The notes: generated from the letters alone by a model not told the origin. Numbered from the stretch's first letter, positions 20,238 to 33,690 are shown. The stretch: DNA of 64,000 nt from Anthoceros angustus (GCA_010909165.1 MU008165.1:310001-374000), one strand, 5' to 3'. Program-made: numbers and translations.

Positions 20238-23200
20238 TCAGAAAAGCTCTTCCGAATTGAACTTGTTCCACGCTTCCTGTGATTTCAGACTGCATTTAGC
20301 AAGCAGAACCTACAAGTGCAAGAAACTGGTTGACTTAAGGATTAGTACACACGTACCTTTAGAATGTCAAAAACTTTCTCCGCAATGTATTTCTGCTGTA
20401 CTGTTGCCCCCTTCTGCTGCACTTTGTCCGGGTGCACACAAAGAGTTGCTTTCCTGTATGCCTTCTTCACAGCTATTGCACTGATGATGTCAGTCAGGGA
20501 TATAGGCTGCCAACCACATTCAGGCCACAATACCTGACACAGCAGACACTGAGGGTCAGAGAACCAACACACTTTTCCATTTGAATGTCATGAGCAGGAC
20601 TAGGAGGTTCAAACTAGTTCACAGTGGAAACCGAGAGGCATTACATATTGTAGAGTAGAAAGCAGTGCTCGCAGATTCCCTTCCTTTCCCGCAGCCCAAC
20701 GTTTTATTTCCGTATCCAGCACTTCTCCAGCCCTCTGCAACGGGAAACCAAATAGCATAATGCGATAGCAGAGGATAACACGATATTCTCCTGGGGTAGT
20801 CTACACATGAAGTGGCAAGGCAGGGATAGTCTTACATGCTTCTCAGCTTGTTCCCACTGCTGATCCAAATCTCGTTGATTTTTATCTGCAAGTGCCTTCG
20901 CCTGCAACAGGGGAAAGAGGAAGTGTCATTCAGCACTGGAGGTGTTAGAAGTGACAAAGAATGCAAGGATCATCCAAGACAGACAAAGGGCCTTAGCACA
21001 GCACCGCAAGAGAGACATACCGCTCTCTCCAAAGTTCGTTGATGGCGCTCCCACCTTGCTTTTCGCCGGTCGGGAGTCTCTCCCTCAATTTCTTGGAATA
21101 CATCCTGAGATGCAGGAGCTGTCCCAGAGACGAATCTCAGCAGACAGCGACTTGCAGCTTCCATCCGAACCCCCACAAGAGACTTGACCTCATCCTTGCC
21201 AATTTTGGTTTATTCAAAGCCACCTACAACAAAGAGGAACTCACCAAAAAGTGATGTCCAGTCATCAGCAATATTTGTTGACGACGAGACTTTACGCACA
21301 GGAGGCATTGAAGAGGGTCCCCTCCTGTCACTACCAAAAGTTTGACTTGATCGAGTATCAGCTGCATGTTCCTGCAAAAGGTCCCAAACAAATAAGAGTT
21401 AGTAACAATACCTGAGGACATGTCCAACCAGATGGCTGCCACGTCTGCCCTCATACCGAATTCTGTGGCCTCTGCCGTGGCTCACTGTTTGCTCGATTAC
21501 CAAACAGTCTATCCCAGTCAGTTTCGCTCCGGCGTTGCTGGTCCCTTGCTCTCTCAGCAGCATTTCGCTCTGCCTTCTCACGGGCTTCAGCAGCAGCGCT
21601 TTCAGCTCTAGCTCGAGACTCAGCTGCTGCCCTCCTGGCCTCAGCAGTAGCTCTCTCTCGTGCTTCAGCTGTTGCTCGTTCAACCGCGGCCCTCTCCACT
21701 CTCTCTCTGGCCTCATTAGCTGCTCTTTCCCTGGCTTCTGCTGCAGCCCTCTCCACAGCAACTCTTTCAGCTCTCTCTCTTGCCTCGTTAGCAGCTCTTT
21801 CCCGGGCTTCAGCAGCTGCCCTTTCTACGGCAGCTCTTTCAGCTCTTTCCCTCGCTTCATTGGCAGCTCTTTCCCGGGCTTCTGCTGCAGCCCTTTCAAC
21901 CGCAGCTCTTTCAGCTCTCTCTCTGGCCTCATTGGCTGCTCTTTCACGGGCTTCAGCTGCAGCCCTCTCAAAAGCAGCTCTTTCAGCCCTTTCTTTTGCT
22001 TCAACCGCTGCTCTTTCACGAGCTTCCGCTGCAGCCCTCTCTACAGCTGCTCTTTCTGCAGCCCTGTCTTTCTCACGTTCTCTTTCTCTTTCCTTCAAGC
22101 GCTCTCTTCTTTGCCTCTCCCTTTCCCTCTCCTCCCTGGCTTCCCTCTCTTTCTCTTCTCTCTCTCTTGCCTCTCTCAGTTTCTGCTCTCTCGCTTCTCT
22201 TTCCTCTCTCTCTCTTGCAATGGCCCTTGCTATCATTGCCTCTCTTTGCTTCTCTTCCCTGTCTTTCTCCCTTGCTTCCTTAGCTAGTCGGAACTTCACA
22301 TCTCCTCTCTCTGAAGCATCCTTCATGGGTGGAGATCCAGCACCTTCGCGATCACCGTGCCCTTCCTCCCCTTGCAAATTTGGGGCTCCAGATTTGTGTA
22401 AAACTCCAGCCACAAACTCCTCTAGCCCATCTATACCCCTTGCAGCAGCTTCCTTCATTACATCCTCGGCAGTACCTGGTGCCCAAGGTGGAGAGGCAGC
22501 CTGCTGGCGCACTTGCACAGGAGGAGCTTGCCATGGAGACTCACTATTGAACTCCGCCCCATCATTGTCAAACACTTCTTCAAACGAAAATGCTTCCTTT
22601 TCATTTCTAAGTTGTGGTGCTTGCCGGGACGGCGGGGGCACTGTTGAGGGTGTTGTGACGAGCTTGACTTCCTCAACAGTCAACCAGGTCTCTTCAGGAA
22701 CAGGTTCCACTCTCTCTTTCTCCGATGGTATTGAGGGGGGGCTTGCAGATGCCCCAAAGAAGGCAAATCCAGACTCATCCTTCATGCTGGAGTTTGTAGT
22801 TGAACTCCCTGTATCCTTTTGACGGTCCTTCGCTGGGCGTGATGTCCTCAGGAGATAAGAGGCTTCAATTGGCTCAGTGTCAGATACTGAAGCAGATTCC
22901 ACACTTGATCCAAATAAAGGAAACCCAGATCCTTCCCGGAGACTGGCTTCTGTAGCCAAGTCCCCAGTATCCTTCCGCCAGACATTCTTGGCTGGGCGTG
23001 CTGATTTTGTGAAGTAGGCAGGTTCGACTGTCTCTGGCTCTGGAAACACCGGTGAGGTATCGCCACCTGAGCCAAACAGAGGAAATCCAGATCCATCCTT
23101 AAGGCTGGAATCAGATGCCAGCCCTGCATTATCCTTCCGTCGCCCTTCCTTTATAGAGCGTGATGAAGGTGGAAAATAGGAATCATATGTTGGAGTAAAT

Positions 23201-24684
23201 CCATCAATAACATCAGCTTCAATACTTGAACCTGCACCATCAGTGACAGTCTCTGACTGGCCTCCCATAATGTCACTCCCCAGTGGCACAGAAGCGGAAG
23301 TTTGCTGCATGATGGAGATAATGGGGTCCACAAACCCACCAGAAACTTCAGCAGGACCAGTAGAGGAGATGGAGGGTTGTGGTTCAGCATTCTGGGAGGG
23401 CTTCGAGTCTGTAGACCAACTGCACACGTCAGCCACAAGTAATGAGATTCAGAAAAAGCACCGTTCCATCGTGTAGATTGTCTCAGATTCCAAAACATTT
23501 CTCAAGAAGAGCATGGGACAACGCTGCTTTCTACACACTACAAAAAAACTGTCCACAGACAAACCGAACGTTCAGAAAACCAAAATATCAGACCAGGCAC
23601 CAGCTGCAGTTGAACTTTCTTGAAACCCTCAGTCTGTGGAGCACAATGGACTTAACAATAAAGCAGCACAGTGAAGTACGCTAAATGGACCTCGCAGGAG
23701 AACAGGTCTTGTCAAACCCAGCTCAGAGGCTCCGAAGAAATTGGAATTCACAACCCCAAGATCACCAGTTTCGGATTAGAATTTGAAGCTGACAGGCTAG
23801 TTCAGCGACTAGGAACGATCACATGAAAATTGAATGCGATGGCGTCAGGTCTGACAACAGCAACTAAGCTAAATGGACAGGAGATAGCAGGATATCCAGG
23901 GCCCGCCGGTGACAAAGACAGGCAGCAAGACATACCGCAGCTTCGAGGACTCCACGGAGCTAATCCCTGACAGAAGATCGTCAAAACCCCTGTCAGCCTC
24001 CAACGGAGCAGAAGAACGAACGGGACCCGATCTGTTGGATGCAGGTGCAGGTTTGGGCTTGCGGTCTGTTGCCGTCGAGTATCCTCCTAGTAAATCCTCG
24101 AACTGTAAGGTGGAAGCAGCTGCCGAGCCTCCACCTCCACCTCCACCTGCACCTCCACCTCCACTTCCACTAAACACATCATCGAACACTGCCGAAGTGT
24201 TTCTGGTACCAGGCACCCCTCCGAAGATGTCGTCATCGTACACAGGAGTATCGAAAACAGGCAAATTGACGCTTTTGGACATGCCGGACTGCGGCTTGGT
24301 AGACACCCTAAAGATATCGTCGTGACTGCCATACTTGGGAGACGAGTACTTGGGAGGTCCCCCAAACACATCATCGTACCCGCTGCCTGACGCGAGCCCA
24401 AACGGATCGTCAAGATTGGTGCGAGTAGGAGCTCTGACATTGCCATTACTGCCCGCCCCAAACATATCCTCCCCAAACTCATCCAAGCTCGGCTCCAGCA
24501 CGGATCCCCTCCCATTGCCTCCATTCCTGCTGGCTCTGCCCGTGGAGCCCTCCCTCCAGCTGCTGTTGCCGCCGTTCTCCCCCCCGATCCCCAGGCCCAG
24601 GCCCCTGGAGCCCGCCATCGGGGCCGACTTCCCCTGCGGCTTCAATCCATAGTCCCGCTGCAGTATGTTGGCAAAATCCTCCAT
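20238..24684 (-). CDS. Auxilin-like J-domain protein, 8 exons
   Basis: Role: a J-domain cofactor that recruits Hsc70 to uncoat clathrin-coated vesicles (known for auxilins). Exons: 24684-23936, 23419-21457, 21371-21245, 21118-21021, 20901-20836, 20734-20645, 20533-20357, 20276-20238. All introns are GT..AG, phases agree throughout, and the total is 3309 nt (1102 residues). The start [20 protein letters not shown] matches the plant auxilin-related N-terminus. Then come DDPFG/DDVFGG-type motifs, a Gly-rich run (about 180-200), three SGFPLFG-type repeats (about 350-470), and a long charged helix (about 623-885) built on [16 protein letters not shown] repeats. A conserved [18 protein letters not shown] linker follows. 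The J domain has [13 protein letters not shown] (HPD about 1065-1067), and the protein ends [12 protein letters not shown]. Intron 1 (516 nt) is the longest. It is the most ordinary, housekeeping-type gene of the window. A fragment of exon 2 is found at 5131-5300. Confidence 0.93.
21540..22060 (-). repeat. 72-bp in-frame coding repeats in auxilin-like exon 2
   Basis: About six units of 72 bp encode the 24-residue [20 protein letters not shown] plus ARER. They extend a probable single alpha-helix or coiled coil. Unit number could vary by slippage or unequal exchange without breaking the frame. Confidence 0.8.
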
Positions 24685-26135
24685 GCTGTCCCTCCAGATC
24701 GGATCAGATCGAGCGCATCACCAGCTCCAGAGCCCTGGAACCTGCGCCGGCTCGCCTCCGCTCCTGACGGGTGGGTGGGGGAGGCCAAACCCCGGCGTCA
24801 TTGCCAGCCCCCTGCCCTGGCCATGCCGATCGAGAGAGGCCAGATCCGATGCAGCAGTAGGGGATTCTCGATGTCAAAGATGAGACCGCATGAAGGCGAG
24901 CGCTGGTAGCGTGGTGGATGTGTGCGGGATCATCCCCATCACACTCTCCGTGAGTTCAATCCGGTCAGTCCTGGTCGCTGTGCGAACGCGAACCAGGTTT
25001 TGGGCCTTCCCTCCTCTTTTAGCTACCGGACAAAATCACCTTCTACTCCTCATGCTCGTGTGTACCCAGTTATTGCGATCTACTATACATCCACATATGG
25101 AAGACGGGGTCGACTCGTATCCCACACTCTACGATACCGCGTGAAACGAGAAACGACCGTTGTTCACGAGGCTCTAAAAAAACCGAGTGACTTATATGCC
25201 ACTTTCGTATTTTCCGATTAGTATGTGTGTGACCTGAATTTGTCAAACGGTTTAGGCATTGGATTTGAGTGGATAAATCAATGTCATAAGTCCTTATATT
25301 ATTATTTAAATCAAGTTAAGTTTTATTTATATATCTAATATCTCGCACTGGAGAACTCACTCTAGAGAGTTTGGTGCACCCATCCACGCGGAAAACAAAA
25401 TAAATTGTAGAAGAAGAAGAAGAATATATTATAGTGCACTTGGACGGAATTTTTCTGTCATGGGACATGGTACTTAACAACTTGTACCATGGTGTGCCCA
25501 AGCTACTTGCACCAAGGGCATCCACTCCCTTTAGGCACCCTTCTAAGAAAGAAGCTTAATAGCGGTGTTCTTATAAATGTGTGTCCATTTGGCCTAAGCC
25601 ACTTGTAATAGTGGGACATCGGTCTACTAATTCGAGATAATGTCTGTTTCCATACGATTAGAAATATTTGACAAATGTCTGGTATACTATGAGAGAACTT
25701 GCTTTAACTCTTAGTAGAGAAAAGACTTGATATGTGGGCCTGCTGGGCTAGTATTGGATAATACAGTTGCCATATTCCAATATATGTTGTGTTGTGTACG
25801 ACTTACGAATATGATCATAGTCGCCTTTCATAGTCGCCTTGCATTGTTACTAATTGCTAGCCATGGTGAGGGTTTCATTGATGTCCAAGTGCAGAGGATC
25901 ATAGAGTGAGCATTTCAGCATAGGGATACGGTCACAAGGATTGAAGCACTTACAATTGAGGCTCTAGGTTAATAGAAAGGATTAACTATTCCAAGCCTTA
26001 ATCTTGCAAGATTACATAACTATAAGGATTCCTATCAGGTATCAATTATACTAGTTCTAGGGCCCACACCTTTTCAAAAATTATATTATTTTTCGCTTTT
26101 ACTAATTTTTCAAGTTTTGATTATTACTTGTCGAG
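24685..26135. other. 5' flank of the auxilin-like gene and intergenic region
   Basis: 24685-24900 is GC-rich and likely holds the 5' leader and promoter of the auxilin-like gene. From about 25200 the sequence is AT-rich with no gene, repeat array or RNA gene that I can support. Confidence 0.5.
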
Positions 26136-26139
26136 AACT

Positions 26140-27260
26140 CAAAAAGTTATTAAACTCGCCTTTACTCGCGATTCCCGCCCGGGAGGCGCCAAGGCCAGAG
26201 AGCTCGAGGCTCGAGCCCGGGAGTTCGACACACTGTGCATATATGGCCACCAGGGAAGTTCCCAGAAGTTCCCTGTGAGAGCAGCTGCCTGCCCGCCTGT
26301 AAGGCACCCGTGATTGCACAGGCCTTGAGAAGGCAAGAAAATGTGATGTGGTTACCTACAATCAGAGCATCCTGCTCCATTGGCCATACAGAACAAGCGC
26401 CTCTTGCCTGAGGCCATGATTTGGATATCCAGCTATCAGGGCATTCTGTCACCACAGCCTCTGAGGCCGAGGTGTCAAAACCGGACGTGCATCTTGCAGT
26501 TCGCCACCCTTTGCATACATGTCCACCAGGAAAGTACCCACAAGTATGTTCAGTAGTTGTCCACATTCTCTAAGCTGAGAGTGCAGCTGCCTGCCCAGTA
26601 ATTGCACAGGCCTTGAGGAGGCAAGCAAAAATAACATGGTTACCCACAATCAGGCCCTCCTGCTCCATTTGTGCACACAGAACAAGGCCCACTTGGCCCA
26701 GGCCATGATTTGCATACCCAGATAGCAGGGGATTCCACGTCCCCACATCCTATGTGTCCAAGCTGTCGAAAACCCTGCATGATCTTCCAGTTCGCCACAT
26801 TTTACGTACATGTCCACCAGGCAGCTGCCATCACTGAAGTTAGGAGGAATGCCACTCTGCAACACATCACTATGCACTTTTCTGCCAGATTCCGAGTCCG
26901 CAACGGATGCACAAGCTTCAAGGACTGCTACACAGACGAGAGGATTTGCCTTCTCAGCTGAGCGGAGATTATGGGAAACCACAAAAAGGCATCTGGTTTG
27001 CCCATCCTGTTGAACACATCCATGGCCTCCTGTAGCCTACCTCGACTTGCATACATGCGTAAGACACGGTTTCCCACGGATGCATTTGACTCGAACCCAA
27101 GTTTGAGAGTGAGATGATGAACTCGCCGTGCCACACCCGCATCCTTCCTTGTCTGCACATAGTTTAAGCACTCTACAGAACAGAAGGTAAGAAATAGGGA
27201 CAGAGATTCCAGGGCTCCAACGGGCTCAGTAAGCTTCCCCTGCTGACATAGCGTGTTCAC
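26140..27260 (-). pseudogene. Decayed PLS-type PPR gene, copy 1
   Basis: PPR proteins bind RNA in organelles. Broken minus-strand frames carry NTLCQQGKLTEPVGAL at the N-terminal side and HHLTLKLGFESNASVGNRVL. Then MYASRGRLQEAMDVFNRMGK, ACASVADSESGRKVHSDVLQ, SCLVDMYVKCGELED, CLLKACAITGALQAGRQL and FLVDMYAKGGELQDAR follow in order. Many frameshifts and stops separate these motifs. It lies 3' of receptor-kinase copy 1. Copy 2 of the pair is at 32640-33690, and stubs lie at 45778 and 59393. Confidence 0.8.
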
Positions 27261-27714
27261 TATTGCAGCTGTTACAGCGCTGAAGGAAAGTCACCATTCC
27301 CAATCTGCATATCCAAAGAAACGAGCAGGCTGCTCATCCACCCAAGCTAGCCTGAATGTGTTGTCTAACTAGAGGACCTCGCCAGCGGGCCTCCTCGGTG
27401 TGCTGATTTCCTTACAGTGCTGCACCTGGAGGCCTAGATGTTTGCCACCGCACTGACTCCCTAAGGTGATTTGAGCGGGAGCCGCTGGTAGCATCCCTGC
27501 ACACCCACCAATCTTGTCCGATCCACAAGGGATCTGGTTGCCATACTGTGGACATCTTACAGGCACACTGTCGGAGGATGAGACATATGGCTTGGTCATG
27601 TGGAATGGGTGCAGAAAACTGCTGGTGAATTCACCCAAAGGTGAGGAAAAAAATTGCGTATACGATAGGCTGCTAAAGAATCTTCAAGCACGTCGTGCGC
27701 CCGGCAAAACAAGC
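27261..27714. other. 3' flank of receptor-kinase copy 1
   Basis: Similar sequence recurs 3' of the other copies (33690-34218, 45900-46413, 59480-59993), so it is part of the duplicated unit and probably holds the 3' UTR. No separate gene is supported. Confidence 0.5.
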
Positions 27715-30700
27715 TCATCTAGCTTGGGGCGCTATACTCGCAAGGAAAACTTGGGAAGGCAGGTCTATGCTGTAGGAGGCGGAGCTGGGCGTAACCTCGG
27801 AAGTGGGATTTGGGAGGACGTTGTCGCTGAACGTCTTACCGCTAGACTGGACCGATCCTCCTCGTCGTTCTCTGGACTCCAGTTCCAGAGTTTGGGCGAG
27901 CTCGCTCACCACTCTGCTCATACCAGGTCTGGCAGACGGAGCAGGTGGCACGCACCTCATGGCTATGTCGGCAAACCTCCACAACGACTCTACCTTGCAG
28001 TTACCTCGCAGAGCCGGATCCACCACTGGTAACAAACTTCCAGTGTTCATAGCGGCTCTCACCTGCCAAATCAACTTGGCACACACAACCATGACTTCCT
28101 GCTGTAGATCTTCGACATGCAGGCAAGAGAAGGTAGGACTCTCACCCTTTCGACGATGGCCCCTCCTTGTGAAATGGGCGGCTGTCCACACAAGATCTCC
28201 AACAACACCACTCCAAAACTGTACACATCGCTCTTGTCGGTGAGCATGCCAGTTGTGTAGTACCTGTGAACACGCCCACCATTACCAGCTGCAGAGGGTT
28301 TCCAGGACTTGTGCAACATCCATGCTTGTAGAGTGGGTGAGAAAACAACTCACTCAGGATCCAGGTATCCTAGCGTGCCCTTCACCATGGTCTGAACGGG
28401 AATTTTTCCATCCACTGTGAGCTTGACAACCTGAAGTCCGCCACTTTGGCTTCTAGTTTGCTATTCAGGAGGATGTTGCTGCTCTTGACATCCCTGTGGA
28501 AGATTGCTGGGTTGCAACCATGGTGCAAATATTCCAGACCTGCCCACCGACAGCAAGTCAGTACCTCTTTATCTTCCACTAGGATGTAAGGCAAGTCCAG
28601 CGGGACGATTTGGACAGTCAACTGGAGTTACCTTTAGCAGCGTCCAGGGCTATCTGCAGTCTCTGTGTCCAGTTCAGTGGAGAGTCCTGTGCGTCTTTGC
28701 TACCTGCAAGCCGTTGAGTGCACAGCACGAGTACACTGAGCTCACAGCATTTGAGGGACTGAGTTGGGAGATCGTCAGTGTTGGAAATTGGAATCCGAAG
28801 GAAAGGAGAAAAGATAGTTTTGATGTAACAAACAATGGGTGAGGGCCAAAACTGGGAACTACCATACAAGCGGGCTCGAAGATCTCCTCCAGACATAAAC
28901 TCATACAGAAGAATGAGTTCCTTTCCTTCCTGACAGTACCCAACAAGTGACACCAGTTTTTTGTAGTGCACCGTTGACAGAAGATCGATCTAGGGAACAA
29001 CCACCAGCAAACCGTCAGGCCTCCTACAACGCCCTCCCGGGAAGGCATCTTCAAAGAAATTCAAGCTTTAGTCCGAGACTCCAAGATGCGTGCAACATAT
29101 GGAATGAAAGGGGTGTACACCAGTCTGGAATGCCTACCTCATTGGCGAACTCGGACAACCCTTGCCGGGATTTTTCGGACATGACTTTTACGGCAACTTC
29201 ACGGCCCTCGAGCAGCCCATAATACACTGGCCCAAAGCCGCCCTCCCAATTTTCCTTGCAAAATTGTTTGTAGCTTCTAACTGTGCTCAGAGCATATGGC
29301 TGACCTTTTCTAGCAGGATGATGGATCGACCTGGTCGGTTTCTTCCGGCAGCAGAACCAAAGGACGAGGGAAACTATGAAAAGGAGGACCAAGACACCTC
29401 CCACAACGCCACCAATAACCGGCCCAATGGAACTTTTGCGATTGGGCTTACTGCCGCTCCCTCCAGATGTCCCTGGGGGTGGGCTCCTTGTTCCAGTGGG
29501 TGGTGCAGTAGGTGGTGGTGGGCTCGTTGTTCCAGTGGGTGGTGAGCAAACTGCATTCGCGTAAGGAACACACTGAAGCTGAAGATTACCAGAATACCTA
29601 CAACAGAACAGCCAACCTGAACATGAACTGGTCTTTCATGTCTTCACAAGTGCAATTGAGAAGAGTAGCAAGCTGCTTAGGGGTTGAAACTGTGACACTC
29701 GTTAGCCTTCACCTGAAGTCAGTGATCTTGGTGATGTAGGTGGCAGGGAAGGTGCCATCCAAGTTGTTGTTACTGACATCCCTGGACCACGGCGGAAGCT
29801 CGTTTCAAGATCAACATGCCAAACTCATGATAACGCAAGTTATAAATGCATACGCAGACATTCCAGATGCGCACGAAGTCCAGGTCGCACTTACAAAGTT
29901 TTCAAGGAAGAAAGCTGTGCGACCCAAGTGGGCAAAGGGCCAGAGAATTGGTTGTCAGATAGGTTCCTGTCAGTTGCAACCAGACACCCAACATCAGTTG
30001 GGGCAGTACTCAAACGCAAGCAGCACGCCCTCATTATCATCGCTTGCACAACTATATCTCAAGCTCCGGGACCCAGTTCCCTTCGCCTGCTGTCATGCAA
30101 ACTGAGTTGCCAGGGTCACAGGGGCATGGACTACAGGTTTTGAAGAGCTGCCAGGCCTGAAATGACTATCGGAATCGGGCCGCGGAGTCCCTTGCCCGAG
30201 AGATCCCTGCAAACATTGGCAACACGTACACAGTCAATCGCTGTCTTGTGTACACTGACATGCCTGCAGGCCAACATGTGCTGGGTAGAACTTCACAAGG
30301 CTGTCACTGCATTGTCGGTACAGAGGACTTCATCCCAAGGCACAGGATTGCACGGATCCCCCGTCCACCGACTGTAGTTCAAAGCTAGCTTTAACCCAGC
30401 CAGCGCAGCGACTGCAATGAAGCACCCACATCATTAGCAGAAAAAGCCATGGAAACGACCAATCAGGGGACCTTCTCCAGGAACTCACCATCGTCCGCAT
30501 TTGCAGGTGATCCCAGTGGGATGATCTGATACACCTCGACTGCGTTCATAATCGGGGGCAGGTCCGTGTAGGCATCAGGAACCAAAGTGAACACCAGTGA
30601 TGGGTCAGTCTCAGGAACCGTGTAATTGTGTGCTCCAAACTCGTACACAGAGAGAGGAGGAAGAAGAGCTGTGAGATTGAGAACATAGCCCGGTGGAGGC

Positions 30701-32115
30701 CTGTAGTTGAAATTCGGGACGAAGTCCATTACACGGCTGCAAAACCCCAAACCGGGCATGAGCAGCCAGAAGTACTAATGGCCATGAGGTGAAGAAGAAA
30801 ACAAAGCAGGGAATGGTCCGAGCTGAAGTCACCTGAGTCCCGAGGTCCCAGTATTGTTGATCTCGGCAAAGAAAAGAAAGGCATAAACTTGAGGAGAGGT
30901 GTTGTTGTAGACCTCCAGAGTGACGGAGTAGTTGAGAAGATTGGGATCCGTGATGGCTGACTGCATGACAATGGGGGGAGGGTGGTCTGCCTGATAGTTC
31001 CCATCGTAGACAATCTGGGTAGGAGAGTGAGGATACCCAGGAGTAAAAATGCTCGTGTAAGTATCACCAGCGCTCCTTGCCAAGGGCGGCCATATCCGAT
31101 CAAAATTATCTTGAGGATACCTGCATTACGCAAACAAAGACTCCACGTCATGCCAGGGCCCATGAATTGAGGTGCACATTGGTCGGACCTTCATAGACAG
31201 AGACAGACAGATATCCAACCTGTACGTGGTCACCTGCTCCCCAAAGTTGCGGCGGATGAGCAGGGGCATGATGTTGGTCTCCGCCGTCATTGTGGCGATA
31301 TACGCGTCGCGATTGATGGGCCTGAGCTCCAGGGTGTTGATGAAGGGGTCGCTGCTGTCGGTGCGGATCAAGCAGACGCTGATGTGGGGCCTGGTAGTGA
31401 TGAGCAGGACCTCGTACGTGGAGGACGTATTGGGAGTGGTGTCAATGGTGACGTGCGTCCAGAACGTCTCCTCCACAGCAAGCTGCCGCCATAGCACCAT
31501 GCATATCACACACACCGGCCTGTCCAGAAACCAGAAATGCAGGGGAACCCAAAGCCGAATTCAGGGAAACGGAGGCAGCGGTGCCAGTACCTCGAAGTTG
31601 ATCCCGGATGCGGGCACCGACGTAGTGTAGCCCCCGAAGTAGAACCAGGCTCGCACCAGGTACTGCATGTTGAGTAAGGCGGGGATGTCGTAGCAGTTCT
31701 TGGTGGGCGATGATGCCGCAGGGAAGTACCGGAGCGTGGTGAGATCCGACACAACGGCATCTCCGGTGGACGCGGCCACGCCCGTGGAGATGAGGCGTGC
31801 GTCGCTGTGGAACGTGAGATTCGTGTGGGGATTCAGGTACGCGGATCCCACGGGCGCGCCGCAGTCGATGTTGATGAATCCTGCACACGCGCATTCCGGC
31901 ATCCAGGTGCTGGATATCTAATTCGGAGGCAGATTTGCAGGCATCAGCTGCTGCTGCTGCTGCGGCTGCAGCGCGCACTCACCTGTGCTGATCTGGGCAT
32001 TTGCAATGCGGTGCAGACTGTGCGGCAGAGAGATCCACACAGCGCATAGCAGAAAAATCCTCCAGATTCCAGCGCGGGATTCCATCGCGGGGAGCTGGGA
32101 GACGGCAATCGCCAT
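27715..32115 (-). pseudogene. Malectin-like/LRR receptor kinase, copy 1 (damaged)
   Basis: Same 15-exon layout as copy 3: signal peptide ([17 protein letters not shown] start at 32115, or the inner ATG at 32085), malectin-like domain beginning [10 protein letters not shown], LRRs with DLSGKGLRGPIP, Pro-rich linker, transmembrane segment, kinase. Damage compared with the other copies: (1) one G lost at 28424/28425 in the exon with the HRD and DFG motifs, shifting the rest of the kinase; (2) DFG reads DFR (28430-28438); (3) in exon 10 a 2-bp and a 1-bp loss (about 29245 and 29276) together keep frame but replace [11 protein letters not shown] by [10 protein letters not shown], so the first glycine of the P-loop becomes Trp. 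It would not make a working kinase if the bases are right. Confidence 0.8.
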
Positions 32116-32166
32116 CGCTGCCTGCTCCTGTCCACCAGCCCCGGACTTGAGTACTCGAGTTCTCAA

Positions 32167-32639
32167 GTCCCCGCGGCAGCGGCAGGGCGAAATTCTGACC
32201 GGAAAGACCGGCGCTTCGCGACCGGCCTGGACGGTAGACCGGTGGTCATGGGACCGGATGCTTTGACACCCGAAATGTGAAGTGAAATATTAAAAAACTC
32301 TGAAAGCAATTCTAATTAGGAAACCTGGCTACTTAGAAGAAGAAGAATTTTACTTAAGTCCACTAAGGACGGATTTTACCAAGTTCATTCACGGATTTTA
32401 CCAAGTTCATTCTGTACAATGGATGCCACAGGTGTGGGACATTGCTCCAACAAGCGTACTGCATGAAATGTGCGAGGTGGAAGGGCTGCACCGGGGCACC
32501 GGGGCACCGGGACACCGGGGCACCGGGGAACCGGAGCACCGGAAGGCAGCCTGAGCTAAGTACATATCTGCAACTTAATCCGGCAACTTGTTCAGTATGT
32601 TATCTACCAGTCCTCTTCCACAATTTGTGAGTGCATCAG
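32167..32639. other. 5' flank of copy 1 with a GGGGCACC minisatellite
   Basis: 32490-32545 holds about six 9-10 bp units of CACCGGGGC. The rest has no supported feature. Unlike copies 2 and 3, the conserved 0.95-kb upstream block is not found here. Confidence 0.5.
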
Positions 32640-33690
32640 CCTGCCTTCCTGTAAGGAACCCGTAATTGCACAGGCCTTGAGAAAGCAAGAGAGAGTGATA
32701 CATTTAACTACAATCAGGCCCTCCTGCTCCATTGTCCACACACCACAAGAGCCTCTGCCCGAGTCCATGATCTGCATATCCAGCCATTAGGGCATTCCAT
32801 GCCACCACAGCCTTTGAGGCCAACATGACAAAGCCCGACGTGCATCTTGCAATTCCCCACACTTTGGAGACGTGTGTCCACCAGGCAAGTTACTTACCCA
32901 CAAGTATGTTCAGTAGCTGTCCACTTTCTATGAGAGTACAGGTAAGGCCCACCAACCCATTGCACAGGCCTAGAGATGGCAAGCAAGTTACCCACCTCTA
33001 GGCCCGCCTGCACCATTTCTGCAGACAGGACAAGAATCTCTTGGCCCAGGCCGTGGTTTGCATACCCAGATACGGATATCAGGGCTTTCCACGTCACCAC
33101 ATCCTCTGTGGCCAAGCTGTCCAAAACTCTGCCTGCATCTTCCACTTTGCCATATTTTCCATACATGTGCTCCAGGCAGCTGCCAACAAACAGCTTGGGA
33201 GGAATGCCACCGTGCGACACGTCACATTGTACTTATCTGCCAGATTCCAAGTCCGCAATGGAAGCTTGAAGGACAGCTGCAAAGATGAGAGGATCACATG
33301 GTACACTTGTATGGCGTCCCAGGCCATGAGCGGGGATTATGGAAAGCACATGTTATGTGGATGTGGCCACATAAAGGCACCTGGTTTCCCCATCCTGTTG
33401 AACAAATCCATGGCCTCCCGTAGCCTACCTCGACATGCATACATGCGAAGACACGGTTTCCCCACGGATGCATTTGACTCGAACCCGAGACAGTGAGATG
33501 ATAACTCGCCGTCTGACACCCACATCCTTCCTTGTCTGCAGTTTGAGCACTGTACAGAACAGAGGCTGACAAGTAAGAAAGCGTGTGTGCGACAGAGATT
33601 ACAGCCTTGTTGGAGCCCTGTAATTTACAGGGCTCCAACAGGCTCAACAAGCTTCCCTTGCTGACATAACGTGTTCACTATTGCAGCTGT
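32640..33690 (-). pseudogene. Decayed PPR gene, copy 2
   Basis: Paralogue of 26140-27260 with the same motif order in broken frames: LGFESNASVGKPCLRMYACR, GRLREAMDLFNRMGKPGAF, GIPPKLFVGSCLEHMYGKYG, VEDAGRVLDSLATEDVVTWK, GYANHGLGQE. It lies 3' of receptor-kinase copy 2, showing that the duplicated unit was PPR plus receptor kinase. Confidence 0.8.

Noticed and set aside
21535-22822. Plus-strand frames of 250 and 320 codons
   Set aside because: Antisense shadows of the repetitive auxilin-like exon 2.
29376-29564. Plus-strand [12 protein letters not shown]-type frame repeated at all four receptor-kinase copies
   Set aside because: Antisense of the transmembrane/linker exon; its recurrence only reflects the gene duplication.
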